A DNA stretch of 42,877 nucleotides. It comes from an uncultured Acidimicrobiales bacterium. GTDB lineage: Bacteria; Actinomycetota; Acidimicrobiia; Acidimicrobiales; SZUA-35. Position numbers and translations under genes: made by a program. Location of the stretch: positions 1 to 42,877 of the forward strand of contig CAKZXA010000004.1 in NCBI GenBank assembly GCA_937922045.1, written 5' to 3'. Within the stretch, counting starts at the first letter, position 1. Each line of letters begins with the position of its first letter. The notes below the pieces were generated by a model that saw only the letters and a list, made by a program, of their open reading frames with translations, made no database searches and was not told the origin of the DNA. This document shows, one piece after another, positions 34,184-41,829 of the stretch.

Positions 34184-35152
34184 TCAGCCCCGATGGAGCA
34201 AGATCTGTTTCCAGACCGCCGTCTCATCGAACAGAACCCATTCACGACGCAGGCCGCGAGGCCCGAACTCGGCGTGGCTGATTCCCATCACGTGAATCTG
34301 AGCGCCCGACGGGGAGCCAAACATCCCCCACCCACTGTGGGTACCGGTGAGCGACCACCGAAGGGCGGCGCGAGGCGCAAGGTCGTCGTCGTGTCGCCCA
34401 ATCCGATGGTGAACCTGCCACTCGGCGTCGGGAAACGCCGAACGCAGACCCATCCAAAAGCTGTCGACCTCGTCCCGTCCGTTGGCCATCACACCGCCGG
34501 GAAGCGCCGCTTCGATCGCCCGGTCGTAGCCGGAAGCAACCACCCGAAAATCGGCACCCATCAAGGCCTCCAGCATTGCCTCGTAGCGCAGGCCAGGCTC
34601 AGCATCGTTTCCTCGACCGCCGTACACGGGGCCCTTGTCCTCAGCGGGTGAAAAGGGGCGAGAGGCGGCTTCGAAGCCGCCCTCAGCCTCGATCTGGTCG
34701 GCCGCATAACGACGAGCGTCCAGACCGAGCTGACGCACGACCGCTCCCTGATCTCGAATCAGCCACTCGTCATAGATCTGATTTTTGCGGGCGGCGCAGT
34801 CGGCGATAATTCGAAAGCGGAGTTTCTTGCCGGTTGGAGCCCCGTACACACCGTGGCCGTGATGAGTGGCTGTCGACAGAATCCGATGGGACGAGAGAAA
34901 CCCACCTGCGCCGTCGTCAGACCAGATGACATCCTCGCCCAGCAGGGTTCGATCGGGAAATTCGGCCAACGTTGCCATCGTCGCCGAGATCACACCTTGA
35001 TTACCAACGACGACACCCGACGGCGAACGAACGATGATGTCTTTGGCGTAGTAGCGGTGGAGGGTGGCGATACCACGGTCCTCCCAGATCTCCTTCGTGA
35101 TCCCGAGAATGTAGTCGGTGGGTGTTCGGAAGTTCTCGTCAAAGCCCAACAT
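34184..35152 (-). CDS. SnoaL-like two-domain protein at the head of the locus
   Basis: The 322-residue product has two SnoaL/NTF2-like halves: the first around TLHRYYAKDIIVRSPSGVVVG and LSTATHHGHGVYGAPTGKK, the second around GLRSAFPDAEWQVHHRIG and THSGWGMFGSPSGAQIHV. It is more distant from the other SnoaL genes of the locus, but the fold pattern is the same. The ATG at 35150-35152 lacks a ribosome site and lies about 10 bases after a candidate -10, so the transcript may be leaderless. Function is unknown; the locus context suggests a step in the same pathway. Confidence 0.73.
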   Translation of the reverse strand: MLGFDENFRTPTDYILGITKEIWEDRGIATLHRYYAKDIIVRSPSGVVVGNQGVISATMATLAEFPDRTLLGEDVIWSDDGAGGFLSSHRILSTATHHGHGVYGAPTGKKLRFRIIADCAARKNQIYDEWLIRDQGAVVRQLGLDARRYAADQIEAEGGFEAASRPFSPAEDKGPVYGGRGNDAEPGLRYEAMLEALMGADFRVVASGYDRAIEAALPGGVMANGRDEVDSFWMGLRSAFPDAEWQVHHRIGRHDDDLAPRAALRWSLTGTHSGWGMFGSPSGAQIHVMGISHAEFGPRGLRREWVLFDETAVWKQILLHRG

Positions 35153-35160
35153 GGTTGACG

Positions 35161-35189
35161 ACTCTATGCGTACGTAGTCATCCCGTCAA
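35161..35189 (-). promoter_or_regulatory. Candidate promoter with operator in front of the SnoaL gene
   Basis: On the minus strand, -35 TTGACG (35184-35189) and -10 TAGAGT (35161-35166) are 17 bases apart. The spacer with -10 holds CTACGTACGCATAG (35164-35177). Compared with the LacI-gene site, 12 of 14 bases agree, and the surrounding ATGACTACGT...CATAGA frame is the same. This placement lets a bound regulator block RNA polymerase. Confidence 0.52.
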
Positions 35190-35207
35190 TCCGCTTGTCC
35201 AACCATC

Positions 35208-36461
35208 TCAGCGGTCCTCGGAAGGCACCAACAACAGCCCGCCCTCTCCAGATTGCACCAACTCGTCGAGCACGAGCAACACATCACCGGTGGCGGTGTC
35301 GAGCACCTCGACGGTGCCGTCAGACAACAACCGCGCAGCCAACGAGCCATCAGGAGAGACCGTAAGCGCGGCCAGCGAAGACGCTTCGGCGATCACCGCC
35401 CCCGTCTCAAGCGAAATGAGGCTGGCGGCCAAGCCCGACCATGCCTTGAGCCACCTGCCGTCGCCGACCACGTGCCCGTGCGCGATCGGACCATCGGGGA
35501 TGGCGAATGGGACTGGCCTCCAACCATCATCGATCGCGTGCCAGGCCATCGTGCAATCGGTGAGGGTGGAACCGCAGCGTTCGACGAGGGCCAGATCCGC
35601 ACCGGCGGCAACCAGGCGGCCAGCGACCGCCCGACGATACGTCCCCGACTCATAGTGGAAGATCCCGTCGGTAGTCGACAACACGTCAGGCGACGAGCCC
35701 AATCTCGGCGTCGCCCCGTCGCGACCGTAGCTACTCGGCGCGGCCTGCACCGGGAGTTCGCGTTGCTCCAAGGTGTGGTTGTTGGTCAGGTCGCTCAACT
35801 GCCAGAGTGCGGGCGTCGTAACCCGGCGCACCCACATGGTCTCAAGATCGGCGCCGAGAGCGACCTCGCCATTGACCCATCCGTCCGCTTCCTCAGCCGG
35901 ATTGTCCAGGCCAACCCAGGCCGTCCTGCCGGAATCCCAGCCCTGAATAATCAGCTCGCCGCCCGTCGACGCCAACGGCGTGGCTCGGATCCCGAACAGG
36001 CTGAACTCTCCCGTTTGGAGGTTGAATCGTTGAAGCGGACCGTCGCCACCGACGAAGAGCCAAAGGTCGGCTCGACGTCCAAGCGGCTCGAATCCGAGCG
36101 ACCGGTCGATGTCGGCAATCATGCCTGGTGACGGTCGTTGAGTCTCTGCCAACGAGGCGGGCGGGAACGTGATCGTGGTCCGTGCTGGGATTGAAGCGAG
36201 CACGCTGGTCGACGTTTGCGGCGATACGGCAAGCTCGCTGAGAGTCTCGGCCAGCGGATCACTTTCAACGGCGGCGAGCTCATCGTCGGATCCAGCCGTC
36301 ATGGCCCAGAAGACCAGAACGACTCCAGCCGCCAACAGAAGGAGGAGACGCCGACTCCACGGCTCCGGGAGGCCAGCATGCACAACCTGTTCAGCGCCGG
36401 ATAGCCGCGTCGGAAGGAACTCGACCTGCTCTCGCCCAGGATTGGCCTGTTCGACGACCAT
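35208..36461 (-). CDS. Hypothetical membrane-anchored protein, paralogue of the upstream gene
   Basis: The 417-residue product has one membrane helix near residues 37-55 (RLLLLLAAGVVLVFWAM) and a large outside domain of beta-rich, propeller-like sequence such as ADLWLFVGGDGPLQRFNLQTG. The end, AARLLSDGTVEVLDTATGDVLLV, looks like a WD/propeller blade. It resembles the following gene's product (36475-37944) along the outside domain but lacks the zinc ribbon. No family is recognised. The start is taken as ATG 36459-36461; it lies 13 bases after the upstream gene's stop, so the pair is likely cotranscribed. Confidence 0.68.
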   Translation of the reverse strand: MVVEQANPGREQVEFLPTRLSGAEQVVHAGLPEPWSRRLLLLLAAGVVLVFWAMTAGSDDELAAVESDPLAETLSELAVSPQTSTSVLASIPARTTITFPPASLAETQRPSPGMIADIDRSLGFEPLGRRADLWLFVGGDGPLQRFNLQTGEFSLFGIRATPLASTGGELIIQGWDSGRTAWVGLDNPAEEADGWVNGEVALGADLETMWVRRVTTPALWQLSDLTNNHTLEQRELPVQAAPSSYGRDGATPRLGSSPDVLSTTDGIFHYESGTYRRAVAGRLVAAGADLALVERCGSTLTDCTMAWHAIDDGWRPVPFAIPDGPIAHGHVVGDGRWLKAWSGLAASLISLETGAVIAEASSLAALTVSPDGSLAARLLSDGTVEVLDTATGDVLLVLDELVQSGEGGLLLVPSEDR

Positions 36462-36474
36462 ACCCGATGCTAGT

Positions 36475-37944
36475 TCACCCGATCGGTTCACGACCGTTCG
36501 ACACGAAGAGGAGCCGGCTGTCGAGCAGGTTTTGTCGCAAATTCATGCGGTACTGGACGTCGCTCGTCACGTCGTAGAGCAGCAGCCCATAGCCGGTCGG
36601 CACCGCAAACCAACGCCCATCGCGAGAGAGGGCTTCGGCCGTACCGCCCAACGCCGCCAGCTCGGGATGGACCGACAACGCTGGCATAGCCGACAACCAG
36701 CGATCACCTTCCACATCAAAGTAACTCGTCTCGCTCTCACCATCAGCGTCCAACCCATCGACGCGCAGAAGGCGGGCCATCTCATCAACCTCGGACAGCC
36801 GATCAATCCTCTGCCTCTGGGGCAGAGGCCGAACTACCCGTTGGCCTGTGGCACGATCGATCCAGAACTCTGAACACTCACCGGGCTGAACACAATCTTG
36901 GACGATGGCGTAATTGATCCCCAAGAGCAGCGGCCGACCATCGGACAGCTTGCGATAACTATTACCGCTCGCTTCGAAAAGGCCTCCGCCTGGCACCGAA
37001 GCCAATCCGTGATGCGTCGCTCCGAACCGGCTCAGGCCGCCTACCCCCTCGATCGCCGATGCCCTGAAGCGACCCGAGCCAATCTCGACCTCGAAGAGCT
37101 GAACCCCGTCGCCCATGCCCTCGACCCCGGCGTCATTTCCGGTTCCCCGGTCGAACTCGATCAGCAGCGTGTCGGGGCTACGCACCGATGCTGAGCGGAG
37201 GCTCGCAGCCGAGACCGGAGTTGTTCCTGCAATGGTTTCGGGAACCGAGAACAGCTCACGACGATCGGCGTCGAGGTCGGCGATGGGAAGGGCGGCAAAC
37301 CCTTGGGTCGCGTCGTAGATAATCAGCTCGGTGCCCGAGACACCAACGAGGTCTACCTCACCGTTGCGCCTGACGACGGCCCCGTTGTCGAGGTCGATAT
37401 CGATGAGACCTTCACCGTCGACCAGGATGCGATAGCCGACAGGTGGGGCCGAAACCGGGTCGCCAGCGTCATCACCGGGTACGGTGTTTTTCGCCTCGCC
37501 GGCGGTGGAGGCCGACTCTTCCGCGGGTGCATCGGCCCCCAGATCGAGACGCGAATCGATGGCGGGCGCAAGACCCTCCTCGTCAAGCCGTTCCTTGACG
37601 ACCGGGTCGAGGGCGACCGACCCCTCATCGAACGCTTCATCCTCGAGAGCGGCAACCTCATCGTTGAGCGCCTCATCAACAGCTGGCGCCTGCATCATCG
37701 CCCACATCAGGGCCCCTACCGTCACCGCCGCGATACCAGCCCAGAACAGTTTCGGTGTGTCAGTGGTTAGCGCACCTTGTTCACCGACGGAATCATCGCC
37801 GCCCTGGAGCAGTATCCCCTGGGGCGACATCGAGGTATCACCGCCCTCACCGTCGCCGCTCCCGGCAGATCGTGCTGGCATGCCACATCGACCGCAAAAA
37901 TTCGCACCCGACATCTCAGACCCACACCCAAGGCAGTTCGCCAT
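36475..37944 (-). CDS. Hypothetical zinc-ribbon, single-helix membrane protein
   Basis: The 489-residue product starts with a zinc ribbon (NCLGCGSEMSGANFCGRCG: two CxxC pairs in residues 3-21), then a single membrane helix near 67-85 (FWAGIAAVTVGALMWAMM). An acidic linker (about 90-165) leads to a large outside domain (about 170-489), probably a beta-propeller-like fold (GYRILVDGEGLIDIDLDNGAVV at its start). With the zinc ribbon inside and the domain outside, it may sense or hold an extracellular partner. Function is unknown. The paralogue downstream differs mainly at the N-terminus. Confidence 0.7.
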   Translation of the reverse strand: MANCLGCGSEMSGANFCGRCGMPARSAGSGDGEGGDTSMSPQGILLQGGDDSVGEQGALTTDTPKLFWAGIAAVTVGALMWAMMQAPAVDEALNDEVAALEDEAFDEGSVALDPVVKERLDEEGLAPAIDSRLDLGADAPAEESASTAGEAKNTVPGDDAGDPVSAPPVGYRILVDGEGLIDIDLDNGAVVRRNGEVDLVGVSGTELIIYDATQGFAALPIADLDADRRELFSVPETIAGTTPVSAASLRSASVRSPDTLLIEFDRGTGNDAGVEGMGDGVQLFEVEIGSGRFRASAIEGVGGLSRFGATHHGLASVPGGGLFEASGNSYRKLSDGRPLLLGINYAIVQDCVQPGECSEFWIDRATGQRVVRPLPQRQRIDRLSEVDEMARLLRVDGLDADGESETSYFDVEGDRWLSAMPALSVHPELAALGGTAEALSRDGRWFAVPTGYGLLLYDVTSDVQYRMNLRQNLLDSRLLFVSNGREPIG

Positions 37945-38041
37945 CCACCAACCCTACTCGGGCTCGAAGGGACCGGTCAGATGACCGGATCAGCCTGGCC
38001 GCCGATGGGCGCCACCATCGACAACTCTCTACACTCTGGCC

Positions 38042-38908
38042 ATGACAGAGCCGACCAGCCCCGACCCGACTCCCCCGGCCCACACCTGGACCCGGGTCCG
38101 CTACGACGTGCCGGTAGATCGGGTAGGTCGGATCACGCTGACACGATCCGAAGCGGCCAACGCCCAGGACTACCAAATGTTGAGTGAGCTCAACGAGGCC
38201 TTCGACGTAGCCGCCAGGGACGAGACGGTGAGAGTGATCGTACTGGCCGCCGAGGGCAAGCACTTTTCATCGGGCCATGATCTGCGTGATCAGTCTGATA
38301 TCGACGAGCTGCCAACCATCGGCACCCAGTGCCACTTCGGTGCTGATGGAGCTGAGGGCTATATGGCCCGAGAGGCCGAGATGTATGTGGGCCTTTGCTG
38401 GCGGTGGCGAAACATCGCCAAGCCGACAATCGCCTCGGTACAGGGAAAGGTGATAGCGGGCGGACTGATGCTGGTTTGGCCTATGGACCTCATCGTCTGC
38501 TCCGAGGATGCCACCTTCTCCGACCCGGTCGTCGCCTTCGGCGTGAACGGTCACGAGTACTTCGTGCACCCCTACGAGGCTGGCGCCAGGCTAGCCAAAG
38601 ACATGCTCTTCACCGGGCGGGCCATCGGCGCGGCCGAAGCCCTTCAACACGGCATGGTCAACCGCGTCGTGCCTCGCGACGACCTCGAAACCGAGACCCT
38701 TGCGCTGGCCTCTCATATCGCCAAACGGCCACTGTTCGGGCTGACATTAGCCAAGCAATCGGTCAACAACTCGACCGAGGCCATGGGGCTCTACACCGCC
38801 ATTCAGTCAGCTTTTGGACTCCACCATGTAGCTCACAGTCACAACCGGCTGAAGTTCGACATGCTCGTCGACCCCGAAGGCATCGACGTCATTCGCAACG
38901 AGGCGTGA
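38042..38908 (+). CDS. Enoyl-CoA hydratase/isomerase family protein
   Basis: The 288-residue product is a crotonase-fold protein. The oxyanion-hole motifs are HFSSGHDLRDQSD (near residue 78) and SVQGKVIAGGLMLV (near 131). The segment AFGVNGHEYFVHPYEAGARLAKDMLFTGRAIGAAEAL is typical of crotonases. Whether it hydrates, isomerises or hydrolyses acyl-CoA cannot be said; the catalytic Glu positions of classical hydratases are not evident. It starts with ATG at 38042 and is alone on the plus strand in this part. A strong hairpin at its 3' side stops transcription in both directions. Confidence 0.85.
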   Translation: MTEPTSPDPTPPAHTWTRVRYDVPVDRVGRITLTRSEAANAQDYQMLSELNEAFDVAARDETVRVIVLAAEGKHFSSGHDLRDQSDIDELPTIGTQCHFGADGAEGYMAREAEMYVGLCWRWRNIAKPTIASVQGKVIAGGLMLVWPMDLIVCSEDATFSDPVVAFGVNGHEYFVHPYEAGARLAKDMLFTGRAIGAAEALQHGMVNRVVPRDDLETETLALASHIAKRPLFGLTLAKQSVNNSTEAMGLYTAIQSAFGLHHVAHSHNRLKFDMLVDPEGIDVIRNEA

Positions 38909-38911
38909 TCG

Positions 38912-38938
38912 CCAGGCGCCCTGCTGTTAGGCGCCTGG
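38912..38938. terminator. Bidirectional hairpin between convergent genes
   Basis: CCAGGCGCC (38912-38920) and GGCGCCTGG (38930-38938) form a perfect nine-base-pair stem with a nine-base loop. It lies just after the enoyl-CoA hydratase stop and overlaps the last codons of the convergent LLM gene. Confidence 0.75.
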
Positions 38939-39769
38939 GGCGTAGCGCTCGACATAGGCCATAACCTCATCGAAGCTTCGGTGCGAGCCAGGTTGGAGTA
39001 TTAGCCGGTCGACGCCCGCTTCGGCATAAGCCGCCAGATCGGCTGGTCCTAGGCTCCGTTTTGGGGTGATGCTGATCTCCAGCCGTCCGAGCGATGCCGG
39101 GCGGTCGAAGCTGTCTTCAGCCTGTCGGATGCGGGCGAGATCGGCCACCGCATCGGCTGGATCGCGCATGAAGCCGTACCAGCCATGGGCCAGCTCAACC
39201 GCTCGCCGAGCCGCACGGTCGCTATGACCACCGACCACGGTGTGAAGATCGGGTTGGACCGGCTTCGGGTTGGCGCTGACAGAGTTGAACGACACAAAGT
39301 CGCCGTCGAATGAGGCGACCTCCTCGGTCCAGAGAGCTCGCATGGCCAGGAGGTACTCATCGGCTCGTTGACCCCGCCGGGCCATCGGTGTTGAACATGC
39401 GGTCATCTCGGGTTCCAGGTAGCCAACGCCGAGACCGAAGAGGAGGCGGCCGTTGGAAACTCGGTCGAGAGAAGCCAATCCTTTGGCCAGGACCGCAGGC
39501 TGGCGTTGGGGCAGAATGATGATGCCAGTACCGAGCTTGATCGTGCTGGTAACCGCAGCCAGATAGCTCAGCGCAACCTCTGTGTCTATCACGGTGGCGT
39601 CGGGCGCCAGAGGCGAGGGGGCTTCTTGCGGATTCGGCAGGACGATGTGTTCGCCGGTCCACACCGATTCATAGCCAGCTTCCTCGGCGGCCTGGGCGAT
39701 GGTCGCCATGGCTTCGGGCCCGTGCGGCATCATGTTGATACCGAACAGTCCGATCATTGGGTCTGTCAT
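38927..39769 (-). CDS. LLM class F420-dependent oxidoreductase
   Basis: The 280-residue product is another luciferase-like TIM-barrel enzyme. Features are GYESVWTGEHIVLPNPQEAP near residues 33-52, KLGTGIIILPQRQPAVLAKGLASLD, SNGRLLFGLGVGYLEPEM and a C-terminal VDRLILQPG. It differs clearly from the 5402 enzyme. It is probably F420-dependent; the substrate is unknown. It follows the adenosine deaminase gene by 27 bases on the same strand and may be cotranscribed with it. Confidence 0.88.
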   Translation of the reverse strand: MTDPMIGLFGINMMPHGPEAMATIAQAAEEAGYESVWTGEHIVLPNPQEAPSPLAPDATVIDTEVALSYLAAVTSTIKLGTGIIILPQRQPAVLAKGLASLDRVSNGRLLFGLGVGYLEPEMTACSTPMARRGQRADEYLLAMRALWTEEVASFDGDFVSFNSVSANPKPVQPDLHTVVGGHSDRAARRAVELAHGWYGFMRDPADAVADLARIRQAEDSFDRPASLGRLEISITPKRSLGPADLAAYAEAGVDRLILQPGSHRSFDEVMAYVERYAPGA

Positions 39770-39796
39770 GATCTGGGCTCCCCTGTGTGGATAGGT

Positions 39797-40888
39797 CTAG
39801 GCGGCTATGAGGCGACGGTAGACAGGCTTGATCTGGGTGTTGATGATCTCCAACCGTTCGTCGAACGGGATGAAAGCGCTCTTCATGGCATTGATGGTGA
39901 GCCACTGCAGCACGGCCCAGTCCCAGCCGAATACCTCGGCGCACAAGGTCATTTCCTTGGTCATCGAGGTGTTGCTCATCAGACGGTTGTCGGTATTGAT
40001 AGTGACCCGATACTTCATTGCGGCCAGTAGCCCGATGGGGTGGTCCTCCAACGATTTCGCGGCCCCGGTGTGAATGTTTGACTGAGGGCAAACCTCTAGG
40101 GGTATCCGTCGGTCGCGCACATAGGCGGCGAGCGGGCCCAGCACGGGATGCTCAGGGTCGGACAGATCCATGTCGTCGACGATGCGAACACCATGACCAA
40201 GCCGTTCGGCTCCGCAGTACTGGATGGCCTCCCAGATGGAGGGCGGGCCGTAGGCCTCACCGGCGTGGATCGTGAAGTGGAAGTTTTCCCGCTGAATGTA
40301 GTGGAAGGCGTCGAGGTGCCGGGTCGGAGGATTGCCTGCCTCGGCACCAGCGATATCGAAGCCGACCACGCCATTGTCGCGATGCCGCACAGCGAGCTCA
40401 GCGATCTCCCGCGAACGGGCGGCGTGGCGCATGGCGGTTACCAGAGTGCCGATGCGAAGGTCGGTGCCTCGCGTGCCCTCCTCGAATCCGGCGACCACAG
40501 CCTCGACGATCTCGTCCAGGCTCAGACCCTGCTCGGTGTGCTGCTCAGGAGCGAAACGGACCTCGGCGTACACCACGCCGTCGGCGGCGAGGTCCTCGGC
40601 GCATTCATAGGCCACGCGATGAAGCGCCTCACGTGTCTGCATGACGCCAACGGTGTGGGCAAATGTTTCGAGATAGAGGACGAGGTCGAGCCTGCTGGCC
40701 CCGCGCTGCATCCAAATGTCGAGGTCACCGGGGTCGGTGGTTGGCAGATCGGTGTAACCAGATTGGGCAGCCAGCTCAATGATCGTGGCCGACCGTAGAC
40801 CACCATCGAGGTGGTCGTGGAGGAGTACTTTGGGGGCAGCCTGGATCACGTCGGCAGACAGCGAAGAATCAGATGTGGTTCCTACCAT
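39797..40888 (-). CDS. add: Adenosine deaminase
   Basis: The 363-residue product matches adenosine deaminase, which makes inosine from adenosine. The zinc ligands are LHDHLDGG (H24, H26), the third His and catalytic Glu are in [18 protein letters not shown], the next His is in RLGHGVRIV, and the zinc Asp is in [27 protein letters not shown] and [12 protein letters not shown] also fit the actinobacterial branch. The gene sits in a minus-strand group with a nucleoside-type ABC permease upstream, which supports a role in salvaging imported purine nucleosides. Confidence 0.92.
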   Translation of the reverse strand: MVGTTSDSSLSADVIQAAPKVLLHDHLDGGLRSATIIELAAQSGYTDLPTTDPGDLDIWMQRGASRLDLVLYLETFAHTVGVMQTREALHRVAYECAEDLAADGVVYAEVRFAPEQHTEQGLSLDEIVEAVVAGFEEGTRGTDLRIGTLVTAMRHAARSREIAELAVRHRDNGVVGFDIAGAEAGNPPTRHLDAFHYIQRENFHFTIHAGEAYGPPSIWEAIQYCGAERLGHGVRIVDDMDLSDPEHPVLGPLAAYVRDRRIPLEVCPQSNIHTGAAKSLEDHPIGLLAAMKYRVTINTDNRLMSNTSMTKEMTLCAEVFGWDWAVLQWLTINAMKSAFIPFDERLEIINTQIKPVYRRLIAA

Positions 40889-40968
40889 TGGCCAATGGTA
40901 ACTGCCTGTGCCCCACCGTCACCCACAAAGTGCCAACGACCGCATGGCGTGACCCCAAAGCAGCGACG

Positions 40969-41817
40969 TTAGAAGCCTCGGAGCGGCAGTTCAGGGCTTC
41001 GCTGAAGCCAGTTGTCCTCGGCATAGGAGGCCTTGCCATCGATCAGATGCAGGGTGTAAGCGTGGCGGCTCCGGTCCGATGTGTTCGGTGCCGACCAATG
41101 TGGAAGAAGCCCATCGAGCACCACCACTGTTCCGGCGGCTACTTCCAAAGCGACGCCTTCGTCGGTGGGGAACGGTGCCGTGTCGAGCACCTCCATGCGC
41201 GTGCCGATTTCGCCTGGCCGATGCTCAACCCGCCGCATGCGTTCCTTTGGCCCCCGTTTGTGGTGGCCTGGCAGAGCCCAGAGGCAGCCGTTCTCCAAGG
41301 TGGCGTCCTCCAAGGCGACCCAGAACCCAACCACCGAGGGCGGGTCGGTCCAGAGGAAGGGGTGGTCGGTATGCCACACCACTTCGCCACCGATCCGTGG
41401 CTGCTTGAAGATGTACATCGACTGAAGCAGAAGTGGCTCGACGAAGCCGATGTCGGCGGCTATCTCAGCAAAGAGAGGCTGACGCGAGAACCGATCGAAG
41501 GTCGGGTCTAGATCATGGATCGCGTGGCCCACCTTGTTGATGGCCTGGTCCATCGGGACCGTCAACGCTCCGTCATCGTCGACCGCATCTTCCTCGAAGA
41601 AGAAGCTGACCTTCTCCGACGACTCCAGGAACCGTTGATCTCGACGCTGGTCGCGATCGGTCGTGCTGAAGACGGTGCGGTGCTCATCGGGGTCGAAGGC
41701 GTCCACAATCTCGGCCATGCGTGAACGTAGCGAAACCATCTCGGCCAACGGGAGGACTTCGGGCAAAACGAGAAGACCGTCATCGACAAACTGTTGTCTC
41801 TGATCGCTCGTCAGCAT
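40969..41817 (-). CDS. Phytanoyl-CoA dioxygenase (PhyH) family protein
   Basis: The 282-residue product is an Fe(II)/2-oxoglutarate dioxygenase of the PhyH family. The metal motif His-x-Asp is seen in VVWHTDHPFLWTD, and the distal His with the 2-oxoglutarate-binding Arg is around LPHWSAPNTSDRSRHAYTL. The substrate is unknown; family members hydroxylate many small molecules, not only phytanoyl-CoA. It lies 12 bases after the ABC permease gene, so it is in that operon. Its ATG at 41815-41817 follows an AGAATGAGG-type site. The adenosine deaminase gene begins 80 bases downstream. Confidence 0.87.
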   Translation of the reverse strand: MLTSDQRQQFVDDGLLVLPEVLPLAEMVSLRSRMAEIVDAFDPDEHRTVFSTTDRDQRRDQRFLESSEKVSFFFEEDAVDDDGALTVPMDQAINKVGHAIHDLDPTFDRFSRQPLFAEIAADIGFVEPLLLQSMYIFKQPRIGGEVVWHTDHPFLWTDPPSVVGFWVALEDATLENGCLWALPGHHKRGPKERMRRVEHRPGEIGTRMEVLDTAPFPTDEGVALEVAAGTVVVLDGLLPHWSAPNTSDRSRHAYTLHLIDGKASYAEDNWLQRSPELPLRGF

Positions 41818-41829
41818 AGGAACCTCATT

